DNA of 64,000 nt, from positions 38,051,186 to 38,115,185 of the forward strand of contig OZ034968.1 of assembly GCA_964030785.1 (NCBI GenBank), read 5' to 3'. Each line of letters starts with the position of its first letter. Position 1 is the first letter of the stretch. The notes under the pieces are model-generated. The model was not told where the DNA came from. It did not search any database and worked only from the letters and a program-made list of their open reading frames with translations. The translations under genes and the position numbers were made by a program. Origin of the DNA: Siderastrea siderea (lineage: Eukaryota; Cnidaria; Anthozoa; Scleractinia; Rhizangiidae). This document shows, piece by piece, positions 10,728 through 21,838 of the stretch.

Positions 10728-13700
10728 CTAGAATAACTTTGGGTCATTGTGGAAAGCCAGATACTTCATTGTCACAGGCATGAAACCTAAGAAGAAACAT
10801 ACACAAGGAGTAACAGCAATTAGTGTGAAAGAAAAGGAACAACAAATTTAAACTAATGAATAACAGAATGTATCAAGGGTAACTTTCACATACCCAAAGC
10901 TCTTGCTCTCCTGATGGCTCTTGATATTTCTGTTTGCTTTTTATCACATAAACCTGCAAGAAGAGGCACTAAGATGTTACCACCGAAACCATTAGACACT
11001 CGCAGCTAACTTTGACGTAAAGTAACAAGCCATTTTCCAAGTTGTCATTTTACTACAAATATATGTGAAGCAGGTAGACAAGTTTAAAACAGATCACAGC
11101 AAATTGTAGCCACTATGAACCAGTCCATCCAGTAAATGAAAATACTTAAGGTTTTCTACGAAACACCCCCAGGGGGCTTATGTTTCAAGCAGACTTCAGG
11201 GGGGGGAATTTAGAGAATTGCCAGGAAACGATGATATGAGTTTACCACTGCTTTTATTACTACACAGTCATGTATTGTCACTCAAATCTCTCTGTCTGTG
11301 TAATTTGTTACAATTTATTGCGTGAACACAAGCATCAATATTTTTTTCAATTACACTCACGTGTACAGCACATGTATGTGCCTATATTAGCAAGAATGTA
11401 CGGGTAGTACTGATGCTTATCGCTTTGGTAGTGAAGAACAAGGGTGGCGAGGGAAGGTTTACTAGAGATGAAGTGGGGGCAGGTAGCCTGATTCTCAGTC
11501 TGCCTGAGGTCGCTCACTATCACTCCCTCTGCTGGAATTGGGGGGAAGGGGCTTAATAGAGGATTTATGGTTAGTGCAAATCCCAGCAAGACTTGCATTA
11601 TTTTGATCAGTCATATTTTATGTGAGTATGAGTAAGGTCTCTGTGATAGTAAGGTAAGGTGAGGTAAATATAAAACCTTTTGTCCTACCCGCATCAAATT
11701 TAAAAAAAGGAAAAGCCCAGGGAATGAGGTTGGCCATCAGGCTCATCAAGGCCAGCACTTGACTCTGGTCTTTGTGGCATAAAGTGACTAGGAGTATCAG
11801 TACTCCCCCACGGATGGGATGCTAGTCAATAACAGGGTCCCCCCAGCTTTTTGTTAATTCCCTAATGCTTTGCTTGTACCCATGTATACATTTGGGTAGA
11901 GAATGGCAATGTGAAGTTTCTTCACCAAGCTTCAAACCACCTAGCCTCCGATCTCAACTAACACTACACTAACACGCCTCCACCTGAGATAGTAAGGTGT
12001 ACATTAAAAGGAAAAAAATTAGTAAAATATTATTAGTATTTCTAACCTGTCAAGGTTCTTCCATAGATTCTTCCAGTATGTGTTGAAACAAATTGGGACA
12101 ACAAACGGACATTCTACAGTTGCAAAAGAAAACAACCAAAATACAAAGCTGTATTTCAGCACCCTAGTTCTAAACTCTAAATCTCAACTGTCATAATGAA
12201 ATGTATTTCATTATTTGGGTGTGGAAAAGAAGCAAGAGAATTCTATCCATCAATTCCAAGATAAAAGGGGTGGGAACTTAAGTTCAAAAAATTATATTTA
12301 TGAGAAGAGAGAGAAAAATATTTAAAAAAATTGTACAATACAGCAGAATATTCTACGGCAAAACTGCAAGATGATGGAGCCACCAAGAAAAAGTGGGGGG
12401 GGGGGGGTAGTACAGTTCAATCCCCCTGTGCAACCCCTCCCTCTCCAATGCCGGCTGTAAAAACCAAAAAAGGCACATGTAGGAACCAGGAATTATTACA
12501 GAAAGTGGGAATCCCCACTCCCCCCCAGAACCTCAACTCCACCCCAAAACTGTCTCTTTGAACGAGGGTCAACCTATCTACTCAAATGTCAGTTAACTCC
12601 ATTACCACTAGTCAGCCCAATGTGCCTTAGTTTATACTTGCTAAATGACTCATTTTTGAAACTCACTTTATAGTTGATTTCTACACCAGTTCTCTGTGGA
12701 CAAAGTAAACATCCAGTTGGTCTGTCTTCTTCATCTAGCCGCTAAATTGTATAAAAATATAAAAACTCAGTTGTATAAACATTTGCAGAACCTAGCAGGT
12801 GACAGTGACAGAGAACATAATATTTTCTGTTGATATCAATTGCACATAAAGTGTAAGCTACTTCTATTTTGATGCTAGTAAATCAATTCTTTTGTTGTAA
12901 CATATTGAAGGTTTGAATGTAAGCTTAATTGTATTCACCTAAGCTCTCATATTTTTTGACTTTCATTTACATATACTATTGTTTTTGATGAATGTACTTG
13001 ACCTTCAATCCCCATAATTGGCTGTGAGGTGCAAACAAGCATTAAAGCCTGAGTGATCATTTTAGGTTTTGTGTTATCAGTGTTTATCAGTGTGGAAAAC
13101 TTGTGTGGGTGGCAAATCTTTACACTCAGGCCAGTGTTCAATCTAGGCTGCGTCATTGACACGGTAAGTTATATCCTGACGCAAAATGAAGTCATTGTGG
13201 TGTCATAATGACGCAAAAAAAAAAAAAGAAACAAGTTACCTCACATAGAAGTACTTACAAAGTAGCGGGCATTCGGCAATAAATGAAAGTAAGAACACGC
13301 GCTTACGAGTACTTTTTGTGTCAGGCGTTCCACGCAATTCCGAGAGAGACTAGAGCCTGCATTTCAACATTTTGCAAGCCTTGCTTGGACCATCAATGTT
13401 TTTCACGGTTCTGTTGTTTTTCTATGTAAAATTAACATGAAACAACAACAAAAGATAACATTTTTATCAAAGAGAGAACGACCGTTGAACCTCCTGAGAA
13501 CAATGAAGAAGGACCAGAGAAGGATGGTGAAAGATTGGAAGAGAGTTCGATAAGTATCACTACAAGTCAACTTCACGAGCCAACAGCTTCAGCTACTACC
13601 ACAACTGTTCATGACCCGGACCATTTTTAAAATGACCCAGTTTAAAATGACATGTGAGACATATGACCCACTTTGACTAATTTCTAGATTCAACACTGCT

Positions 13701-15114
13701 CAGGCTTATAATTAAGTAGATACAAATAAAGAACATTACGGAAGCCGATAAGGCTCACACGTTGTCACTTCCAGGTTGTCGCTATTCCAGGAGGGATTTA
13801 ATCTATTACAACGTGACAGGTGGGTAGGGGGTGTCGGGGGTAACTTTAAGAATATAAAAAAGGTTTGTTACACTTTGTTAGTTTGCTAGTTTTCAACTCC
13901 CCTCCCCCCTTCTGTAATATATTTTTCTGAGTTGTTGCTTCCAAGTTGTCACTTCTAAGTTGTCGCTTCCGAGTTGTCGCTTCCAAGTTGTCACTTCCGA
14001 GTTGTCGCTTCCAAGTTGTCGCTTCTGAGTTGTCGCTTCCGAGTTGTCGCTTCCGAGTTGTCGCGAGAGAAGACTGGGAAAGAGTTATATTGTCAGCCAT
14101 GTTTGCGAAGTTGGTGTACGGCCGTGGTGAGCTCAGTTTTATTCTATTTACATGTTCGTTTGGAAATTGCACGCTTCCTCCCCTTCCAGATAGTGCTATT
14201 ACGGGCACGTTAAAAAGGTTGTCAAGTAATTTTGTACATTATGAAGTTTAATTCAATCGGATTTTTTTTAAAATGATGATACCAGTTTCAACTTTAAGCA
14301 ATGCAACCAGGGAATTAAGCTTTAAATTGATCAGATTGATACCGGCTGGTTGCTCAAAGTCGAAACTAGTATCGTCATTTGAAAAAAGAATCTGACTGAA
14401 TTAAACTTCATGGTGTAGACAATTACATGACAAGCTTTTTAATGTACCTGTAATATCACTATCTGGAAGGGAGGGGGGAGTTTAATTTTGAAACGCACAT
14501 GTAAATAGACTGAATAGAATAAAAAGCCCACCCCGTACACCAACTTGGCAAACATGGCTGACAAGCCTTTAGGTTGCCTCAAACCGACCTGCCTCAACAA
14601 AAAGTATATGTATGTATGTAATATAACTCTTTCCCAGTCTTCTCTCGCGACAACTCGGAAAGCCACAACTTGGAAGCGACAACTTGGAAGCGGCAACTCA
14701 GAAGCGACAATTTGCAAGCAACAACTTGGAAGCGACAACTCGGAAGCGACAACTCGGAAGCGACAACGTGTGACCCTTATCGGCTTCCGAAGAACATACC
14801 TCGAATCTGGCTCGAAGCTCAGTCATCCTTTTCTTATGAAGTTTTCTCTTTTTAGCAATGTGATGATATTTTCCATCCACTGCAAAAATAGAAAGAATCA
14901 TGTGGTTTTAAAGCGTAAGATTCGCAATGCCATGAGCACATATAAGGCAATTTTATAACTCACCTGGAGTACTTAGATGGAATCCACGAAGACATATTGT
15001 TGGAACGCAACTCAAAGGTGTTAAAAGGCTATTTCTGCTACTTGTTGAAGCAAGCGAAACAAATGGAACTCTAGATAATCTAAGAACATTTGTGAGCCCT
15101 CGCAAGGCCGCCAT
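10728..15114 (-). CDS. MRPS18C: Mitochondrial ribosomal protein bS18m (MRPS18C)
   Basis: This is a small-subunit protein of the mitochondrial ribosome, homologous to bacterial bS18. There are five exons on the minus strand with matching phases: 15114-14964, 12734-12667, 12113-12047, 10953-10894 and 10786-10728, about 135 residues (human 142). The ATG at 15114 sits in AAGATGGCGGCC; an earlier in-frame ATG at 15201 is less likely because the peptide from 15114 (MAALRGLTNVLRLSR...) looks like a mitochondrial presequence. The mature part carries the family blocks GCLLCPQ (human CILCG), VRLLSQFVSTHTGRIYGR, LCDKKQTEISRAIRRAR and FMPVTMKYLAF. In exon 2 the upstream AG at 12743-12742 would bring in a stop; the AG at 12736-12735 keeps frame. 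Intron 1 holds a 1.05-kb foldback transposon. The gene is head to head with GATD3 and convergent with ABRAXAS1. Confidence 0.93.
11735..11990 (-). repeat. SINE-like repeat, second copy
   Basis: This is a diverged relative of the repeat at 3602-3890: it shares 'ggatgggatgctagtc', 'acccatgtatacatttgggtagag' and the 'gtgaagtttctt' block. The tRNA-like end near 11980 is eroded. It lies in MRPS18C intron 3. Confidence 0.5.
13739..14789. mobile_element. Foldback (Mutator-like) element with minisatellite arms
   Basis: The ends are CGGAAGCCGATAAGG and CCTTATCGGCTTCCG. AAGAACAT flanks both sides (13729-13736 and 14790-14797), a perfect 8-bp target duplication; two extra bases (TA) follow the left copy. 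The arms fold onto each other for most of the element, with a centre near 14310. Each arm contains tandem ~14-bp units of the type GTTGTCGCTTCCGA (13928-14065 and 14655-14765). Frames of about 100-137 codons inside it are translations of the repeat, not genes. It is inserted in MRPS18C intron 1. Confidence 0.8.
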
Positions 15115-15288
15115 CTTAATTTTTAGAAGTAAACTGCTGGAAACTGCAGGCTCGGAAAGCGAGCGTTGCTCTACAAGTCGCTCTACAACGACTGTTTTCA
15201 TTGGTTGAAGAACACGTTGGCCAATCAGAGATGCTGAACTATTGTGTCCATTATCTCGAGGTGGGACGCCTGGGAGTTACTGTACAAA
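15115..15288. promoter_or_regulatory. Bidirectional promoter MRPS18C / GATD3
   Basis: Only 174 bp separate the two divergent start codons, so the promoters and 5' UTRs of both genes must overlap here unless an upstream exon exists. Both products are predicted mitochondrial, which makes shared control plausible. No TATA box was seen. Confidence 0.65.
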
Positions 15289-18200
15289 ATGGCTGCATTC
15301 GGATCTGCGGTTCGTCATTTGACCAGACGAGGCGTTTTCCAAACTGCTCGGGCTTTTAGCTTGGGTTCTGCATCTCGCACTTCAGTTGCTGTGGTAAGTA
15401 CAATAACAAGATTAAAAGTGATGTGACTATCTGTTCGTAGATGGTTTTCTCACTCTCTCATCTCAAAAGGTAAAGTTAACTTGCCCTTGATTCTCAGGTG
15501 TTATCTGGAAATGGCGTGTTCGATGGCTCAGAAGTTCATGAAGCTTCAGCGTAAGTGCTCTTCCATATTTCGTGAACTAGAGAGAAAGCGTTAGCTAGCC
15601 TCCGTCACCCACTCCACCCCTTTTCTTCCGTAATTTTTTTTGGAACATAAGAAAACGACTGATTGAGCTTTTGTATCAGGCAAAATAAGGCCCTTGTCAA
15701 CAGGGTGGCCGTAAGGCAGGTTTCAGCTGTACATATGAAGTATGGAGCTTTACAAAATTCCCCCAACCCCTCCCTTTCACCTGCAGAACTACATGTACTT
15801 TATGTGGGATTCTGCATTAATACACCTACTGAAGAGAGACAAAGAAATTGTTTCATCCTCAAGTTCAACAGATCTATCTTTGAGACCACCCTCCTTCCAC
15901 GTGATGTTTTGGATCAAGGAAATTATATAGGTTGATGCCTGTCTCAAGCAATTTAAATAGTATTGCATACATGATCAAAAATTGTGTTGTTTTGTTTTGA
16001 CATGGTCTAACTGTTTCATTCATATTGTTCTTCATTTTTCTGCTTACTAAGAGTCTTAGTTCATCTCAGCCGTGCTGGTGCAGATGTGAGTATTTATGCA
16101 CCCGATATTCCACAGATGCATGTATTGAATCATGCTAAGGGAGAAGTTGCTGAGGGAGAGACGAGGTAAGATATCACATATTGTAGAAGAGGTGAATGCA
16201 AGGGATCTGTCTCACTTTTTTATTTTTGAGCTCATTTGATGAATATTGTTACATGAATTTTGCTCAGCATGACCAGTCAGTTGCAAATTCCTCAACCTTC
16301 TAAAAGTCCTTTTTGACCTTACCTTAATCTTAATTCTTTGCATGCCAGAAGCCACATAACTCCTTTCCAGTAGACTTTTTTCATATCCAAGTTATGTCAT
16401 CAGACTTTAGCACTTATCAGTCCCTTATGACTCATTGGCACTGTAGTTCAACTAGACCAGCACATCTAGTGCATTCCTTTAGAATTTAAACATAGATTTC
16501 TCTTCAGATATTGATGACTGCACTGTGAAAAAAAAAGGCAACCTCAGTATTCCACATGATTTAGTGCCTTAACGCTGTTGTGGCAATATTTTAGTTCACC
16601 TTGCCTTTTTTAGAGTTTAGAGTTTTTGCAGTGTAAACGGAAGTAGTTTGACTCAGAAAGTTCTTTTTGCAGTGTACAAAGGCAAGATTTTCATCAAAGT
16701 CACTTGAGACATTCTTCCATTGAACCTGATCTTCGATTAACCTGTGGACATCTAAATCCTAGAATGTGTCTAGTTTGTGGAATATAATTATGTTATGACT
16801 CAGTGTGACCTTAATTCATAATTAGGAATGTTTTAGCTGAGTCAGCCAGAATAGCCCGTGGAAAGATCTCCTCTCTTGCTGAACTTGACGCAGCTTCATA
16901 TGATGCTCTTGTTTTCCCTGGAGGCTTTGGTGTGGCAAAGAATTTGTAAGTGCAGTACTAATTTAGAAACTAACAAATGTCATATGACATTTATGACTCC
17001 ACTCCTGCTTTCTCATAAGAAACAAAATTACATTAACAAAATTCTCATAGGATGGCTGCACATGTGAGCACAAGTTATCAGAGAAATGTTGAGCAAAGAA
17101 TTGTCAAGACATCATTTAGGCATACTTTAATGAAAGTGACAGTAAACATACATTTATGATGACCGGGTTTTTTCATAACTCTCTACCATGTATCGAGAAT
17201 GAGATTGGACAAAAACTTGTGGAGGCATCATTAGCAATCATTAGCTGATCTACAGAATTAATTAATTTAATTATTAGAATTGATTAATTTTTGGCAGGAG
17301 TTCATTTGCTGTGGATGGTGTTAACTGCACAGTCAACAAAGATGTAGAACAATCCATCAAAGCCTTTCACACTGCCAAAAAACCTATTGGGTGAGTTAAA
17401 GAACAATTGAATGAATGGATGTAACATTTTTTTAAGCTGGTAAAGTATGATTGTCCAGGTGAGTGTAGTCCTGAGAAGGACCGTTTGTGATGACATCGAC
17501 TGACGTTTGGACAACCTGAGCAGAAGTCGTCATCAGGGTCACATGTCACAATTGTCAGTAGATGTTACACGTCTCTGGTCATTGTTCTGATCGGTTGATG
17601 AACTCACGATATTATTGGTCATCTGTCAGTTAAGTCATGATGCTATTGGCTCTGACTGAAGATTGAAAAATGTGATTGGTGCATTTCAGTACATCTTTTC
17701 TTAGTCAAATGTCCGTTGGTCTATTGCTGGTAAAACTAGTCGGTCAAACCGACTTACAATAGACCAACGGAGTCTGGATATGTACTGTTATTAATGACCT
17801 TACTAAAGAGAGTAAAACCCATGACCTTCCCCTCACTGGTTAAATGCTCTAACTGCTGACCCAGAGGGGGGGGGGGGGCTCAAGCTTGGTCATAATTACT
17901 GGTAGGTTCATACATTAAATGCTTGAGTCCTTACTTTCTGACTAACTGAACTCAGTACCTTTTTTTTTCTTTTTTTTTTTGTAAATGATGGTCTTACAAT
18001 CTCTGTTGTTTTGTCAGAACACCTGAATACTGAAATTTCTTTGGTAACTTGCCACATATAAACTTAGTTTTAGTAATGATTTTGATTTGTTTTCCCCTCA
18101 GCCTTTGTTGTATTGCCCCAGTGCTGGCAGCCAAGGTTGGTACAATGTTAACATATCTTTAGTACAATGAAAAGTCTTTCATTTCTCGAAAAGAAAACCA

Positions 18201-19732
18201 AATTACGTTTTTTTAAAAATATATTTTGTTTAAAATATTTTTGGAAAGATGAACATTTATTCGTTTGTCTCATGATGGAATTGCTTTGAGTTGTTGATCA
18301 CGTACAGTCCATTCAGTCCATAAACCTGACATACGGTCTGTGGAGAGGAGCCTACGGGCTGTAAATTCAACTCATTAAGGGCACTCAGAGGGGTGAAATG
18401 TTTTAACAGTCCATACAGTTCATTTGGATCGTAAACCTGACATACAGTCCAGTGAGAGGAGTTACAGTCCATGGATTGCCTCTCATTAGGGGGACTTAGC
18501 CCCTGTTACTGTCCTTCTATGAGGGCCGAGGGTGGTCAGTATGAAACATATACGGACCATCATGACTCAATGATGGTTCGTATCAGTGTGAGAGTATTGA
18601 ATATGGATGGCTTCTCGATACATGTAACTATGTTGAGAAAATGGGTACCTATGCCCAGATGCTGTCACGTACAGAATCGCCAACCCCACTTACTGTCATT
18701 GCATTCCAGGTCATTCCAGGTGTTGAGATAACGGTAGGTCAAGACAAGGAGGATGAAGGCCGCTGGCCTTATGCGGGCACTGCAGGTGCTGTGGAACAGA
18801 TGGGCGCAAAGCATGTTAACAAAGATGTTCACATATCCTTTTGTTCTTCTTAGTTTTTTCTGTGGAGTTATTTGACTTCCAGTACTTCAAACTAGAACTG
18901 ACACTTGAAGTTAGCGAACCATGGAGTAATACCTTGAGTTTTCTGAGGGATAAAAAATGCTATGTTAAATACGAAAAAAAGTCCACGTAAGGGTTTTGGA
19001 AAAGCTATTAGCTTCCTGAAATGTTGGTGAAAGTAATTTTCTTGCTCGTGAGAACAAGAAATAACCAAGAAATTTGTTTTTTGAACGACTTTTCATTGTT
19101 GTTCAACACAAATATTAACATACTGTCTTACCGGTGTTTCATGAAGACTAAGGTAAACTCAATAAGAATACTATTAGTAAATTTCGATACCATACCATAA
19201 GGGACAATGGTGGCCGAGTACACAACCTCCAAAATAGGTAAAAATTTCACGAGCCTAAATTGTTGCGTCGATTAATTTTCGCAATTTACCAAACTGTTGC
19301 GAAAATTTCTAAAACTTGTTGCCACAATAAATAGTTGCCTTACCTAAAGGTACACCATGCAGGTATATCAGATCTATCTATATATAGCGATCTAATCTTA
19401 TGGAAGAGGCAGTTTTTCCAGCAGACTTTTGCTTAGCATTTTCACATCCAAAATTACTTAGGATAGAAATTATAAAAGACGAAATGTTCGACCTCCAAGG
19501 CAACATGTTTGTCAAAGAAAGTCCCGCTGTTGCGTTCTGTGGTTAAGATTAAAATTGTTACATATTAGCTGAAAGCTTAAAATCTAATTTCCTTGACCGT
19601 GAAAACGAAATTCATGTGGATGAACAGAACAAGGTTGTGACAACTCCAGCATTCATGTGCGAAACAAAGATACACGAAATACATGATGGCATTGGCAAGA
19701 TGATACAGGCGGTGGTAAAAATGGCAGCATAA
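15289..19732 (+). CDS. GATD3: GATD3/ES1 family mitochondrial DJ-1/PfpI-like protein
   Basis: There are eight exons, 255 residues (human about 268): 15289-15393, 15498-15550, 16052-16165, 16826-16945, 17298-17390, 18102-18135, 18710-18832 and 19607-19732. Phases agree throughout. The first 35 residues ([20 protein letters not shown]...) resemble a mitochondrial presequence. Family blocks follow in order: [84 protein letters not shown] and [13 protein letters not shown]. The LCCIAP segment is the nucleophile-elbow region of this class I glutamine-amidotransferase-like fold. The biochemical activity of ES1 proteins is poorly defined, so no reaction is assigned. Introns 1-6 are GT-AG. The last has no usable GT donor but a perfect U12-type ATATCCTTT donor and AC acceptor, and that splice restores a gap-free match to human. 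An AATAAA lies at 20283-20288. Confidence 0.95.
18833..19606 (+). other. U12-type AT-AC intron of GATD3
   Basis: The donor is ATATCCTTT (18833-18841), matching the U12 AT-AC consensus. The branch site TTCCTTGAC (19589-19597) differs from TTCCTTAAC at one base. The adenosine at 19596 lies 10 nt before the terminal AC (19605-19606), the short spacing typical of U12 introns. No AG is used. The join is phase 0, between a His codon and a Glu codon. Confidence 0.85.
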
Positions 19733-20700
19733 GGAGTTTGAACTGTTCCAACGCACGTTCATACGGCGAACTATATTAAATATAGTTTGTATATAAATTT
19801 TGAAAAGTCCTGTTGGCAAACAAGTTGGAAGGTTTGAACGCAATACACTGGTAAACCCGTTTTGATGTTCACACGTACTAGCTTTTTTGTGAACGTGAGT
19901 TTGCGAAATGAAGGCGCCTTAACATCTAAAATGGATAAACTTCGTTACATTTGTTCCTTCACGTAACTTTCTGTAGCGTACGTACTGAACAATTTGACAG
20001 CGAGTGTCTGTGATGAAGAGTAAGTGAGGCGTGTACTCGCTTCCGAGACTAAAACAACGCAGTCAAGTATTCAGTTTAAAGGGACGTAGAGAGAACTGAG
20101 AAAGACCGTGTCTTGTAGACAGTCGCTTCTGGGAAGAGTGGCAACAACAACAACTGACACAGTACAACAACAACTGACACACTATTCCAGCTCCTAAACC
20201 TTTGTGGCTTCAGATTACGATCTATATTATTACGAAATTTTTGTTGTATTAATCATGGAAGTAATGATCTGTTAAAAGAACAAATAAAGTCAGCCAAAGA
20301 AAAACTGGTGAGAATGAGTCACTAATAGGTTTTGAAGCGGGGACATCTGTTTCCAGACCCCAAGATAGTGGGGAGGCGCGCATGACTAGCCCAAAGAAAG
20401 TCTGTATTGGAGGCTAGTCAATCAGTAAAGATCCTCAACGGTATGAAAACTGAAGTTTGTGAAAATGCCCACTACTTTTAAACGCCGTACCTTAACTTGG
20501 AAAATTCTAATGTTTGGACAAATGAAAACCGACGAATATCAATATGTCCGAAGTTTTGAACTGAAAGCAAATCAGGTCCGTGTCTTTCATGCTATTGAAT
20601 TTGTTTTCTAACAATTCATTAAGAAAAACTGCAGGAATCTTAGGAAAGAGAAAGCTCCAAAATTTTTCAAATTTAACGCAGGGAGCATAAGAAGAATAGA
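19733..20700. other. GATD3 3' flank and intergenic DNA
   Basis: No coding exon was recognised. The AATAAA at 20283-20288 is a candidate GATD3 poly(A) signal 550 bp after the stop. A short direct repeat 'caacaacaactgacacagta' lies near 20143-20180. Confidence 0.45.
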
Positions 20701-20955
20701 AGTCTCGTGCTAGGGTGCGATATTTCGCAAGGAGGCTAATAGTTCGGGGCTATTTGAGCAAGGGGGCAATTTGACCGGTTACCATAGTCTCGTGCTAGGG
20801 TGCGATATGTCGCAAGGGGGCTAATAGTTAAGGGCTATTTGTCCAAGGGGGCAATTTGACCGGTTACCATAGTCTCGTGCTAGGGTGCGATATGTCGCAA
20901 GGGGGCTAATAGTTCGGGACTATTTGTCCAAGGGGGCAATTTGACCGGTCACCAC
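20701..20955. repeat. 85-bp tandem repeat, three units
   Basis: Three consecutive units start at 20701, 20786 and 20871, each beginning AGTCTCGTGCTAGGGTGCGA and ending in TTGACCGGTTACCAT or a variant. Period is exactly 85 bp, with only a few substitutions between units. Confidence 0.9.
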
Positions 20956-21121
20956 AGAGAGGTGAGACCTCTAGTGCATGGTTCTTGTATGGTGTCGCTT
21001 TGTTTGGACGACTTTCGAACAAGGAGACAGACCGTAACCTGTACGCAAGACGGGAAAGTCTCTGCAATCAAAGAAGTCGTTGATACAGGAAGTGACATCC
21101 ACACCACAGATGCTGATGGAT
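20956..21121 (+). pseudogene. Ankyrin-repeat-like exon fragment
   Basis: Directly after the 85-bp array, a frame reads DGKVSAIKEVVDTGSDIHTT followed by DADG, the shape of an ankyrin repeat (G-x-x-x-A-V-x-x-L-L-x-x-G-A-D-I-N). No flanking ankyrin repeats and no clean splice donor were found; ATAAGT follows the last codon where GTAAGT would be expected. It is probably a captured or orphan exon fragment. The resemblance covers one repeat only. Confidence 0.3.
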
Positions 21122-21783
21122 AAGTGTTTGAAACGTCGAACTTTTCATGTGCCATTGAATCAAATGCAAACTATCCAAAACAACTTTTGCTAGCTAGATT
21201 CGGCACATACATACAAACAACACGTACATCTCCTGGTTGCTCAGTACCCATCATCCAGTTTCCCCGCTTCCATCCTTTCTGAACCTAAAGCGCCAAGAGA
21301 ATCACTACCCGCAGGGACTTGTTTCTTCTGGTTGTGCTAGTCCCGTCGTGTGTACTGTTTGGGCGACTAGTCGTAGCAACCAATTGAAAAAATCAACCAA
21401 TAAAAAACAATTCTCGCACTTTTTTGGCGCTCGCCCCAATTTTGGAGCGTTCAAAAAGCGAAAGATGCTTCAAACCTACGGCAAGCCCTACGGAAAACGC
21501 TTGCTGCGCAGGCTAGTAATATGGTGTCTTATTTGTCTTTTTTCACCTGTGTTAGTTAAAGTGTATGACGTTCTTCCATTCCCAGTAAATGGGCAGGTGA
21601 GGCATTCATGTTTTGAATCGCAGCGGAATGTGCCAGCGGGGCGTTTGGGTGTCTTGTTAGTGCTTGTTAGTCTAGCGCGAACGAGTAGGTCGCGAAGGTT
21701 GGGTGAACGGCGGAATATACAATAATTAGGGTATATACATTATACCCTATAGACATGTATACCATGTTATCAAGTATTTTTTC

Positions 21784-21793
21784 ATTATTATTT

Positions 21794-21836
<43 letters not shown>

Positions 21837-21838
21837 GT
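21784..21838. repeat. (TTA)n microsatellite
   Basis: A run of TTA/ATT triplets. It precedes a short segment (21930-21990) with 'gaaggctaattttgttagccgaaat', a small hairpin resembling the 3' ends of some non-LTR retroelements in invertebrates; that assignment is weak. Confidence 0.8.

Noticed and set aside
13846..14958. Ser/Leu/Cys- or Arg/Gln-rich ORFs of 80-137 codons on both strands
   Set aside because: They translate the 14-bp minisatellite arms of the foldback element.
18826..18850. GT donors (GTTCAC, GTTCTT) as alternatives for the last GATD3 intron
   Set aside because: Poor consensus; they give stops or a 16-residue insertion, whereas the AT-AC pair gives an exact family match.
20701..20955. 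Could the three 85-bp repeats be a CRISPR-like array?
   Set aside because: The units are contiguous with no unique spacers, in a eukaryotic genome; a plain tandem repeat.
21237..21725. 162-codon + strand ORF
   Set aside because: No domain resemblance, no splice or promoter context, and repeat-like sequence; probably chance.
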